Source: Dechloromonas agitata is5
GTDB taxonomy: Bacteria > Pseudomonadota > Gammaproteobacteria > Burkholderiales > Rhodocyclaceae
Assembly (NCBI RefSeq): GCF_000519045.1
Contig: NZ_KI912532.1
Coordinates: 1,426,001-1,490,000 of the forward strand
Length of the DNA: 64,000 bases
Reading direction: 5' to 3'
The translations under genes and the position numbers were made by a program. The notes beneath the pieces are model-generated. The model ran no database searches, was not told the DNA's origin, and saw only the letters and a list, made by a program, of their open reading frames with translations. Shown here one piece after another: positions 47,701 through 54,549 of the stretch. Numbering within the stretch: position 1 is the stretch's first letter; every line of letters begins with the position of its first letter.

Positions 47701-50209
47701 CGCACAGGCAGTCGTGGGCCGTGTTGTCGACGTACCACACCGGTACGCCGGGCAGTCGGCCGGACGACCAGGCCACGGTGCCGTCGCCCTCGCGGGTGGC
47801 GATGAATTCGAGGCGCTTGAGATCGGGGCGGAACAGCACTTCGCCCGGCGTCAGCTGGTAGTCGATGACGGTAACCGGCTGGCAGCCCGCCACGTAGGCC
47901 ATGAAGCGCGGATCGGGCACGGCCGCCTTGAGGAATTTCCAGGTGGCGCCGGCTTCCTGCAGGTCGGCGGCCTGGGCGGTGTCCCAGCGGGCGCCGAGGT
48001 CCTGGCGCAGCTTCTGCCAGCGCGCGGTATCGGTGAAGTCGGGGTCGTCCGGTGCGAAGGGCAGCAGTTCGAGCAGGCCGGGGTAACGCGCCACCAGGTT
48101 GATGATCTGGTCGGTGCTTTGCGTGATGTCGAGCAGGCTCAGCTTGGCCTGCGTCGGGTTGAAGCCGGTTAGCCAGCGTACGGCTTCGTAGGAGCCGAGG
48201 TTGGGGGTGCCGAGCATCAGGAAGCGACTGCCTGGCAGCTGGGTGATGCGCTTCCACAGCGCCGTGCCGGCGCCGCCATCGGCGATCATCGAGCGCACCA
48301 CCAGTCCGCCCATCGAGTGGGCGACCAGGCGGAACGGCTGCCCCGAGCGTTCGGCCTGGGCGACCAGCGGCTCCAGCGTGCCGACCAGCCGGGCGGCCGC
48401 CTTGCGTACCGAGAAGCGCCAGTCGTAGGGGAAGATCTCGACTTGATGGCTGCGCGCCAGGAATTCGACCAGCGGCCCGTAGAACTGGTCGACCAACCCG
48501 ACCGGTGCAATGCCCTCGCGACCCATGGCGATCTTCTTCAGGCCGCCCTTGAGCAGCGCCCAGTAGTTCAGCCAGACCGGGTCGTCGCCGGCGACCAGCT
48601 CGCTGCCCATGGTGCCGGGCAGGACGACGGCAATCGGGCGCGGCTTGTTGCCGCCCCGGCTGCGGGCGATGGCGGCGGCGCAGCGCGGTGCGGCGGCCGG
48701 CTTGGGGGCGAGACTCTGGAAGCCGGCATTGTCGCCGTCGGCGCGGGAGAGCCCGGCGCTCAGCCAGCGCACGCTCTGGTCGTTGGTGAAATAGCGGAAG
48801 TGATTGACCTTCGGCCCCTGATCCTGGCGATAGCGCGCTGCGCCGCTGAGTCGCGGCAGGCCACCGAGCATGGAGGCGGTATCGACGACGAGGTCGTGCT
48901 CGTTCCGGTAGAACCAGTCGGTGGCCAGGACCTTCAGCGTGTTCCACAGGCCGTCGCCGGCCTCGATGTCGCCGGCGATGATCGACAGGTCGGCGCTGGT
49001 CACCAGCTCGGGCGTTGCATTGAGCAGGCGGGTCAGCGCCGAGCCGGGCATCATCGCCTCGACGCCAGGCAGGGTGCGCGGGTCGGTGCGTTCCTTGACC
49101 ACGGCGAGCAGGAAGTCGAGGCCGTCGGTGAACAGACCACCGCCGGTGGCGGCCGTGGCAACGTAATCAAGAACCGACAGCCAGCGGTCGAGGCGGCCGG
49201 AAGCCAGCGTCGTGCCACGCGCCGGGCAGGCGACACGAACGAAGCGGCCGATGCGCAACTGTTTCCTCTCGAGTTCGGCGACCAGGTCGAGCAGGCGCTG
49301 GCGGTCGGCGTCGTAGGCGGCGTCGCGTGCCTTCATCTGGACCTCGCTCAGGGGCATCAGGCCGAGTTGCGGAGCGAGGGTGCGGTCGGCGGCGAACAGG
49401 GTCTGTACCTGGTCGGGATTCAGGACTTTGGCGAGGTCGGCGCAATCGGCCAGACAGAGCACTTCGCCCACCAGCCCGCCGCGCGAGTGGCTGACCAGAT
49501 GCACGTCGGCGCCGGCCGGCAGGCGCCTGGCGAGGGCCAAGGCATTGTCGATCGGGCTTTGCGTCAGGGTGCGGTGTTCCAGTGCGAAAACGCGGTCGCC
49601 GTAGAGTGGCAGAAGGCTCTGGCGCAGGCGGGCGCCTTCGAGGTTGCCGCCATCCCACAGCTTGCCGAAGCTGCCTTCGGCCGACGAGGCGGTGCCGTGC
49701 AGGAAAACGAGGAGGGGGCCGGCATCGGCCGGGATGGCCTCGTCGTCGGCCACCGGCTTGAGGGCAAATTCGCCGGCCAGGTCGAGACGGTAGAGGCCCG
49801 GCGGGTGCTTGCCGATGAGCTTCTCCTCGAAATGCTCGCCGAGGGCGGCGGCGGATTTTTCGGCGAGATCGATGCCGAAAAAATCGAGGATGCGCACGGC
49901 CAGCCCGGCCAGGCCGCGTTCGCTGGCGGCTGCCCTGCGCGGCGTCAGGCGGCTGATTTCCCAACTGCCGTCGCCATCGCGGGCCGGTGGCGTACCGAAG
50001 TCGCGGGACAGGTCGTCCATGCGGCTCCACAGCACGAAGCCGTTGTCGAGTTCGACGCGGACGACGGTATCGCCGCTGACCTCGACCGTGTCGCCCGCGC
50101 CGTCACGGGCGGTGCCCGGCGTCAGGCGGAACAGCGGTTGCGGGCCGCTGACGCCGCGGCGGCGAATCTCTTCGCGCTGGCCGCGCAGCTTGAAGCTCTG
50201 TTGGGACAT
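44795..50209 (-). CDS. Giant protein: two lipase-like hydrolase domains, CHAT protease, TPR-like tail
   Basis: 1804 residues. Domain 1 (~160-460) is an alpha/beta hydrolase with oxyanion region LLVFLHGTASS and nucleophile elbow VSHSRGG (Ser242). Domain 2 (~520-840) resembles LCAT/PGAP1 lipases (VVLPGTMGSELV; elbow VAHSMGG, Ser632). Residues ~910-1100 form an unassigned alpha/beta region. The CHAT caspase-like domain (~1265-1470) has LHLAGHGVHE (His1332) and FINCCHLG (Cys1375). The last ~330 residues are helical and TPR-like. No signal peptide is seen. It has ribosome binding site GGAGGAGG, lies 44 bases after the caspase gene and overlaps the M15 gene. Both lipase nucleophiles and the CHAT dyad look intact. 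Role inferred: protease-activated lipase or scaffold of a conflict system. Confidence 0.85.
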   Translation of the reverse strand: MSQQSFKLRGQREEIRRRGVSGPQPLFRLTPGTARDGAGDTVEVSGDTVVRVELDNGFVLWSRMDDLSRDFGTPPARDGDGSWEISRLTPRRAAASERGLAGLAVRILDFFGIDLAEKSAAALGEHFEEKLIGKHPPGLYRLDLAGEFALKPVADDEAIPADAGPLLVFLHGTASSAEGSFGKLWDGGNLEGARLRQSLLPLYGDRVFALEHRTLTQSPIDNALALARRLPAGADVHLVSHSRGGLVGEVLCLADCADLAKVLNPDQVQTLFAADRTLAPQLGLMPLSEVQMKARDAAYDADRQRLLDLVAELERKQLRIGRFVRVACPARGTTLASGRLDRWLSVLDYVATAATGGGLFTDGLDFLLAVVKERTDPRTLPGVEAMMPGSALTRLLNATPELVTSADLSIIAGDIEAGDGLWNTLKVLATDWFYRNEHDLVVDTASMLGGLPRLSGAARYRQDQGPKVNHFRYFTNDQSVRWLSAGLSRADGDNAGFQSLAPKPAAAPRCAAAIARSRGGNKPRPIAVVLPGTMGSELVAGDDPVWLNYWALLKGGLKKIAMGREGIAPVGLVDQFYGPLVEFLARSHQVEIFPYDWRFSVRKAAARLVGTLEPLVAQAERSGQPFRLVAHSMGGLVVRSMIADGGAGTALWKRITQLPGSRFLMLGTPNLGSYEAVRWLTGFNPTQAKLSLLDITQSTDQIINLVARYPGLLELLPFAPDDPDFTDTARWQKLRQDLGARWDTAQAADLQEAGATWKFLKAAVPDPRFMAYVAGCQPVTVIDYQLTPGEVLFRPDLKRLEFIATREGDGTVAWSSGRLPGVPVWYVDNTAHDCLCAQPKAFPAYLDILVNGQTTLLPSSPPARARAAAGEARFVLPAAPPADGIPGPEDIAGFGFSGQLPDAMAGERATPVITVSIRHGNLTYARHPVLVGHYQGDTVVSAEAALDRQLGGHLTRRLDLGIYPGPLGSHSVFLNDSPVAKPMGAIVVGLGEIGSLSPGQLEASVRDALLDYALKVAYWPDARFGEAGRPRSAAVTCLLVGTGGGGLPVGDSVEAMLRAAVAANQTLANQELDGRVLIDRLELLELYEDVAISAAEALGRVLQNETLANAVTWPAGAVETAQAGRRRVRFDTANEWYQRLEIVRQEDKLRFLFPTDKARAEETLATGQLALADAFVQAASRDTGRNSEATKTLYEMLLPLRLRELAPQQGNLVVIVDRQSARYPWELLENRWSNGERPPSVAAGFVRQFRTDTFRQRPLHSPGNTALVIGNPDLQGCPDFADLPGAREEAQAVADQLSGEGYEVIDCVDQPATPIMEALHKNSWRILHLAGHGVHEHPAATGKVSGMVIGPSSFLTPGDIAQMRYVPELVFINCCHLGRVDGARPLDRLGLAANLGEEFIAMGVRAVIAAGWAVDDRAGQAFAATFYRNMLAGETFGEAVRIAREDVWLRFPDVNTWGAYQCYGDPDFRFHRDSAAPHHNQTPFATAHELVSELDNLAADLRAGATDDAEGKIERRLGRIPANQQDGWLARAEVQAALGLAWGEARRWPEAIACLEAALTADKGDCSMKALEQYANFRVRYAAELWQKATRQAAGKREKARQEQIERIESAILDLDTLCRRAPTTERLNLLGSAYKRLALIEDEGPRRTEALVNMAEHYRLAYERKRDAYAFTNWLTGSLLTRQRGETLATVDPASQQRDLEALLRELAQRNEADPNFWDSASLADLQLIRLLSQPAAPPRKRGDTSLPPAMTVLATYRNAIARGASPREVSSVAEHIAFLIALWSPDDKPKQRILQQIQENLS

Positions 50210-50253
50210 GATGCCCTCCTCCGGTCACGCCGGTTGTTTGTTGTCGCTGCTGC

Positions 50254-51087
50254 TTATTCGAAGATCTTGCCCTTGCGCGCCCCGGTGCTGCCGACGAGTT
50301 GCGGCGATTGGGGATAGCTCGCCGACGGCAGGTACTTGGTGATGGCTTTGTGCCAGTCGGCGTAGGTGGCGCCGGGCTTCATGCTCTTCAGGGCCTTGAG
50401 CGCGTAGTGGGTGAAGGCGCCGTTGAAGCGGCCCTTGATGCGGGCGTCGTAGCTGAAATTGTTGGGGCCTTCCTTGCAGCCGGAGAGCAGCAGGTCGCCC
50501 AGCGCGTTGGAGCAGGCCGCAGCCAGGGGCGACGTGCCAACCGGCCCGGTCATCGTGGCGGCCACCTTGCCGGCGCGGTTCTTCGGCAGCAATTTGTCGG
50601 GCAGCCAGTTGCCCATGGGCATGAAGCGCGGCCGGCTGTCCGCATCCTTTTCAGCCTTGGCGGCGCGGGTCACGGTGCCGGAATGGCAGGAGTCGGAGAT
50701 CAGCACGATGCGCACGCCGGATTTGCGGGTCAGGAACAGGGTGTGGATTTCGTCGTCGGTCAGTGCCTCGCCCTGGATCTGCAGGTCGTAGGGGCAAAGG
50801 GCTTCGTCGAGGCCGTCCACTTCGTCACCATCGGTATCCGGCTGGTAGGTGCCGTGCCCGGAGAAGGTGATGACCAGCGTGTCGCCCTTGCTGGCCTTGC
50901 CGATCAAGTCACCCATGGCCTTCATCATGGCCGCCTTGGTGGCCTGCTCGTCGAGCAGGCTGGCAACCTGGAAGCCGCGGGCGGTCAGTTCAGCCGCCCA
51001 GTCGGTTGCGTCGTTGACGCAGCCCTGCAGGTCCATGCCGGTGCCGGGGTAGTTGTTGATGCCGATGCAGAGGGCTTTCCTGGCCAT
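50254..51087 (-). CDS. Caspase-like (C14/metacaspase) protease
   Basis: 277 residues from the ATG at 51085-51087 (MARKALCIGINNYPG), with ribosome binding site AAGGAGACGCACC; upstream in-frame starts lack one. The p20-type fold shows VNDATDWAAELTARGF, catalytic His78 in TFSGHGTY, acidic loop DTDGDEVDGLDEAL and catalytic Cys134 in ISDSCHSGTV. No signal peptide or extra domain, so it is probably cytosolic. First gene of the four-gene operon; its product could process the CHAT-lipase protein or other targets. Confidence 0.92.
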   Translation of the reverse strand: MARKALCIGINNYPGTGMDLQGCVNDATDWAAELTARGFQVASLLDEQATKAAMMKAMGDLIGKASKGDTLVITFSGHGTYQPDTDGDEVDGLDEALCPYDLQIQGEALTDDEIHTLFLTRKSGVRIVLISDSCHSGTVTRAAKAEKDADSRPRFMPMGNWLPDKLLPKNRAGKVAATMTGPVGTSPLAAACSNALGDLLLSGCKEGPNNFSYDARIKGRFNGAFTHYALKALKSMKPGATYADWHKAITKYLPSASYPQSPQLVGSTGARKGKIFE

Positions 51088-51269
51088 GGTGCGTCTCCTT
51101 CCGTGTTCAGTGGGTGAAGCGGAGGGTTGCCGGCAATGTGCAGCAACCGTATGAAGCGGAGCGTGCAACTGAAAGCTGTTGAAACGTTGTTTGAGTTTAG
51201 TACAAAGGCATCGTGCGTGGAATGGCTTTCTGCGATCGGGATACCAACGTGCGGTCAATGGTGCTGAAA

Positions 51270-51289
51270 TTGTCGCCATCAGGCGACAA
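51270..51289. promoter_or_regulatory. Inverted repeat in caspase/sheath intergenic region
   Basis: Perfect 8-bp inverted repeat TTGTCGCC-ATCA-GGCGACAA in the 271-base divergent region 51088-51358, about 70 bases before the sheath start. It could be an operator or a 5'-leader hairpin of the sheath transcript. No clear -35/-10 pair was found for either direction; a weak TAAACT on the minus strand near 51195 is the best -10 candidate for the caspase operon. Confidence 0.4.
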
Positions 51290-51358
51290 GGCGCCTGTTG
51301 TGCATGACAATGGGCAGGGGCTGTGATTTACTTCCCGGCTCGGGGAAGGAGGTGCGCA

Positions 51359-52798
51359 ATGCCTGAATACCGGATGCCCGGTGTCTATGTCGAGGAACTC
51401 ACTGGCTTGCCGCCGGCAGTGACCGACGCTGCGACTGCCGTGCCGCTCTTCATTGGCTACACCGCCCAGGCCGGCGAAACGCCCGGCGTGCCGCAGCGCA
51501 TCCGTTCGCTGGCCGAGTTCGAGATCGGTTTTGGCAAGTGGTCGCCGTGCCGGGTCGGCAAGGTGGAAGTCGACAAGGCTGGCCGATTCCGGTCGGCGAC
51601 GATTGCGACGGATTACTGCCTGTACGATGCGCTGCGCCTGTTCTACGCCAACGGGGGCGGCGACTGCTGCGTCGTCTCGGTCGGCGCCTTTGCCGCCAGC
51701 GGTCAGGTCGATGGCGAGCGGCTGCTCGGCGGCCTGTCGGCCCTTGCTTCGCTTCCCGATGCGTCGCTGCTCGTCGTGCCGGATGCGGCTGGCCTGGATG
51801 AGGCAGCGCGTGGCCGCCTGCACCAGGTGATGCTCGCCCGCTGCGCCGAATGGCCGCCACGCTTCGCGCTCGTCGACCTGGGCCGGGATGACCGCAGTGG
51901 CGCTGCCTTCCGCCGGTATGTCGGCTCGCTTCACCTGCGTCATGGTGCGGCCTATGCACCGTGGCTGATGATTCATCGGGAAAATACCGTTCGCTACGCC
52001 GATCTGCGCACCAGGATCGCACGCCAGGGCGAACCGGTCAGCCTGCGCCAATTGACCAAAGAACCGGCCGTTGTCGACCTGTTGCTCCGGCTTGATGCCC
52101 TGCTCGCGGAGCCCCTTCATCCGGGGGCAGCGAAGGAAATCGCCCGCCTGGAGCGCGCCCTGCTCGCCAGTTTCGCGGCCTACCGCAGCATCGTTCAGGG
52201 AGTTGCCGGGACGACCGTCGCCTGCCCGCCGAGTGGCGCCATCGCCGGCATTTACGCCCGGGTGGATCGCGAGCGGGGTGTCTGGAAGGCGCCGGCCAAT
52301 ATCGTGGTCAATGGCATCGCCGGCCTGTTCGTCGACTACACCGAAGGCGAGCAGGCAGCGCTGAATAGCGATACGGCTGCCGGCAAGTCGATCAACGCCA
52401 TCCGGCAGTTTCCCGGCCGGGGCTGGCTGGTCTGGGGGGGCCGCACGCTGGCCGGCAATGATGCCGAATGGCGTTATGTTTCCGTGCGCCGCTTCTGCAA
52501 TATGGTCGAAACCTCGATCCGCCAGGCGGCCGAATCGTTCGTCTTCGAGCCGAACGACGCCGCCACCTGGCACCGCCTGTCTGCCACGGTCGACAGCTAC
52601 CTGGTTGCACAGTGGCGCGCGGGCGCCCTGCTGGGGTCGCGGCCGGAGGAGGCGTTCTTCGTCCGCTGCGGCCTTGGCCAAACGATGACGGCCCAGGATA
52701 TCGCCGCTGGCCGCCTGATCTTCGAAATCGGCTTGGCCTTGGTGCGCCCGGCCGAATTCATCGTCCTGCGCAGCATGTTGCAGATGTCGGAGAGTTGA
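51359..52798 (+). CDS. Orphan contractile-tail sheath protein
   Basis: 479 residues from the ATG at 51359, behind a near-perfect ribosome binding site (GGAAGGAGG). The opening PEYRMPGVYVEEL and the first domain (VPLFIGYTAQAGETPG) are typical of phage, type VI and extracellular injection sheath subunits. The middle has PPSGAIAGIYARVDRERG with VWKAPAN, a strongly conserved sheath segment. The C-terminal domain (FVFEPNDAATWHRLSATVDS onward) is also complete. No tube, baseplate, spike or ATPase gene is nearby; the divergent neighbours are the caspase/CHAT operon. It could be a decoy, sensor ligand, storage polymer or remnant. Confidence 0.85.
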   Translation: MPEYRMPGVYVEELTGLPPAVTDAATAVPLFIGYTAQAGETPGVPQRIRSLAEFEIGFGKWSPCRVGKVEVDKAGRFRSATIATDYCLYDALRLFYANGGGDCCVVSVGAFAASGQVDGERLLGGLSALASLPDASLLVVPDAAGLDEAARGRLHQVMLARCAEWPPRFALVDLGRDDRSGAAFRRYVGSLHLRHGAAYAPWLMIHRENTVRYADLRTRIARQGEPVSLRQLTKEPAVVDLLLRLDALLAEPLHPGAAKEIARLERALLASFAAYRSIVQGVAGTTVACPPSGAIAGIYARVDRERGVWKAPANIVVNGIAGLFVDYTEGEQAALNSDTAAGKSINAIRQFPGRGWLVWGGRTLAGNDAEWRYVSVRRFCNMVETSIRQAAESFVFEPNDAATWHRLSATVDSYLVAQWRAGALLGSRPEEAFFVRCGLGQTMTAQDIAAGRLIFEIGLALVRPAEFIVLRSMLQMSES

Positions 52799-52872
52799 GC
52801 CGAAAGCCGCTTGGCAGCGGGCAGGGCGAGCGGGTATGCTGGAAACGTCCGCCGGGCCAGCCTCGCACCGCC

Positions 52873-53559
52873 ATGAAGTTTTCGCGCATCTACCTGAATC
52901 GCCTGCAGAACCAGCCCGCCGTCAGCGGAACGGCCGTCGTCATCGACACCTTGCGTTCCTTCACCACGGCGGCCGTGGCGCTTTCCATCGGGGCTCGTGC
53001 CGTCTATCCGGTCGAAGGCATCGCGGGGGCGATCAGCCTGCTCGGCGATCTGCCTGGGGCGGTGTCGATCGGTGCCATTGGCGGCGGCGATCCAGTCGAA
53101 GGCTTCGATTTCGGCAATTCGCCCTCGCAACTGCAACGTGCCGATCTGCGCGGCAAGGATGTCGTGATGACCACGGCGGCCGGTGTCCGCGGCCTGCAAC
53201 GCTTCCAGCGGGCCCGTCGCCTCTACGCCGCCAGCCTGGTCTGCGCCCGCGCCACGGCGGAAGCCATCCGGGCCGAGGGGGCGGACGAGGTCTGTTTCGT
53301 GATTACCGGCGAGTGGGTGGATCGCGATGGCGATGAGGATGTCGCCTGCGCCGATTACATCGAGGCCCTGCTCACCGGCCAGGCCTGCGATCCGGCCTGC
53401 TTCGAACAGCGCGTGCGGGATTCCGACTTCGGCCGCCGCTTCACGGCCGGCACCTGGCCGAACCTGCCACTGGCCGACCTCGACCTGGCGGCGCAGGCCG
53501 ACTACTTCGATTTTGCCATGCCGGTCAGCCGCGCCGACGACCGGCTGGTCATCCGGTAA
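52873..53559 (+). CDS. ComB-like 2-phosphosulfolactate phosphatase family protein
   Basis: 228 residues from the ATG at 52873. Similar to ComB of coenzyme M synthesis: TAVVIDTLRSFTTAAVALS, GGGDPVEGFDFGNSPSQL, VVMTTAAGVRGLQRF and the acidic DRDGDEDVACADYIEALL are family blocks. ComB removes phosphate from 2-phosphosulfolactate using Mg2+. No other sulfolactate or coenzyme M genes are in the window, so the true substrate is uncertain. The ribosome binding site is weak. It lies 74 bases after the sheath gene and is convergent with the enoyl-CoA hydratase gene. Confidence 0.75.
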   Translation: MKFSRIYLNRLQNQPAVSGTAVVIDTLRSFTTAAVALSIGARAVYPVEGIAGAISLLGDLPGAVSIGAIGGGDPVEGFDFGNSPSQLQRADLRGKDVVMTTAAGVRGLQRFQRARRLYAASLVCARATAEAIRAEGADEVCFVITGEWVDRDGDEDVACADYIEALLTGQACDPACFEQRVRDSDFGRRFTAGTWPNLPLADLDLAAQADYFDFAMPVSRADDRLVIR

Positions 53560-53577
53560 GCTGCCGGCCGTCCGGTT

Positions 53578-54366
53578 TTAGCGCCCGCTATAAACCGGCT
53601 TGCGCTTCTGCATGAAGGCGTCGATGCCTTCGCCGGCATCCTCGCTCATCATGTTGCAGGCCATTACCTCGGCGGCGTAGGCGTAGGCGTCCTCCAGCCC
53701 CATCTCCAGTTGCTTGTAGAACATGCCCTTGCCCATTTTCACGGCAACGGCGCTCTTGGCCAGGATGCTGCCGGCCAAGCGCTCGATTTCGGCGTCCAGC
53801 GCATCGAGCGGCACGACGCGGTTGACCAGGCCCTTGGCCTTGGCTTCCATCGCGTCGATGAACTCGCCGGTGAGCAGCATTTCGAGCGCCGCCTTGCGCC
53901 CCAGGTTGCGCGCCAGGCCGACGGCCGGGGTGGAGCAGAAGAGGCCGACGTTGATCCCGGACACGGCAAACTTGGCGACATCGGCCGCCACCGCCAGATC
54001 GCACATCGACACCAGTTGGCAGCCGGCCGCCGTGGCGATGCCGTGGATGCGGGCGATGACGGGGTGCGGCATCCGGGTGATGCTCAGCATCAGGTCGCCG
54101 CATTGCTTGAACAGCGCCTGCATGTAGGCCTTGCTGTGATTGGCGCGCATTTCCTTCAGGTCGTGGCCCGAGCAGAAGGCCTTGCCGGCGCCGGCGACGA
54201 CCACGACGCGCACCGTGTCGCTGGCGGCGATGGCGTCCAGTTCCGCCTGCAATGCGCTGAGCAGTTCTTTCGACAACGAATTGAAGGCGTTGGGGCGATT
54301 CAGGGTCAGCGTGGTCAGTCCGTCGGCACGGTCGTGGCGCAGGACGAGGGCTTCTTCTTGGTTCAT
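53578..54366 (-). CDS. Enoyl-CoA hydratase/isomerase family protein
   Basis: Crotonase-fold enzyme of 262 residues from the ATG at 54364-54366 (MNQEEALVLRHDRADGL). The first oxyanion-hole segment AFCSGHDLKEM and the second (RIHGIATAAGCQLVSMCDLA) are visible. The catalytic Glu usually found just after the second is less obvious, and the region SGINVGLFCSTPAVGLAR resembles ECHDC3-like enoyl-CoA hydratases. Substrate unknown. Transcribed divergently from the PEP-CTERM esterase gene. Confidence 0.88.
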   Translation of the reverse strand: MNQEEALVLRHDRADGLTTLTLNRPNAFNSLSKELLSALQAELDAIAASDTVRVVVVAGAGKAFCSGHDLKEMRANHSKAYMQALFKQCGDLMLSITRMPHPVIARIHGIATAAGCQLVSMCDLAVAADVAKFAVSGINVGLFCSTPAVGLARNLGRKAALEMLLTGEFIDAMEAKAKGLVNRVVPLDALDAEIERLAGSILAKSAVAVKMGKGMFYKQLEMGLEDAYAYAAEVMACNMMSEDAGEGIDAFMQKRKPVYSGR

Positions 54367-54450
54367 GCTTGGTCTCCGGTTCTTGTTGCTTTGATCAAGC
54401 TGGCAGATTAGCGCAGGCGGAGTGTGTGGGCCAAGAGGATAGGCGCCTTG

Positions 54451-54466
54451 TGGCAAGACCGTTGGC
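54451..54466 (+). promoter_or_regulatory. Sigma-54-like promoter of PEP-CTERM esterase gene
   Basis: TGGCAA-GACCG-TTGGC has the -24 GG and, ten bases on, GG where -12 GC is expected; otherwise it follows the TGGCAC-N5-TTGC pattern. It would start RNA near 54477, leaving a leader of about 73 bases that contains the whole hairpin at 54482-54526. A sigma-70-like GATAAT (54478-54483) is an alternative. Confidence 0.4.
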
Positions 54467-54481
54467 ATCTTTTCGGGGATA

Positions 54482-54526
54482 ATCGCGTCTTCCCGTTGTC
54501 ATGCCGCCCCTGGCGGAAGACGCGAT
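54482..54526 (+). promoter_or_regulatory. Long leader hairpin before PEP-CTERM esterase gene
   Basis: Perfect 12-bp inverted repeat ATCGCGTCTTCC / GGAAGACGCGAT with a 21-base loop, ending about 23 bases before the start codon and just before the GAGGAG ribosome binding site. It may stabilise the mRNA, control translation or be a protein-binding operator. Confidence 0.5.
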
Positions 54527-54549
54527 CCATCCACATCGAGGAGAACAAG

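Noticed and set aside
48317..50317. 666-codon plus-strand open frame over the giant CHAT gene
   Set aside because: Its peptide is the Gly/Ala/Gln/Arg-rich antisense type, while the minus strand holds clear hydrolase and CHAT motifs.
51197..52681. 494-codon minus-strand open frame opposite the sheath gene
   Set aside because: Antisense to a protein with well-conserved sheath motifs and a strong ribosome binding site; the antisense product has no domain.
51359..52798. Sheath gene as part of a prophage or type VI cluster
   Set aside because: No tube, baseplate, spike, ATPase, integrase or attachment repeat is present nearby, and the next genes are metabolic.
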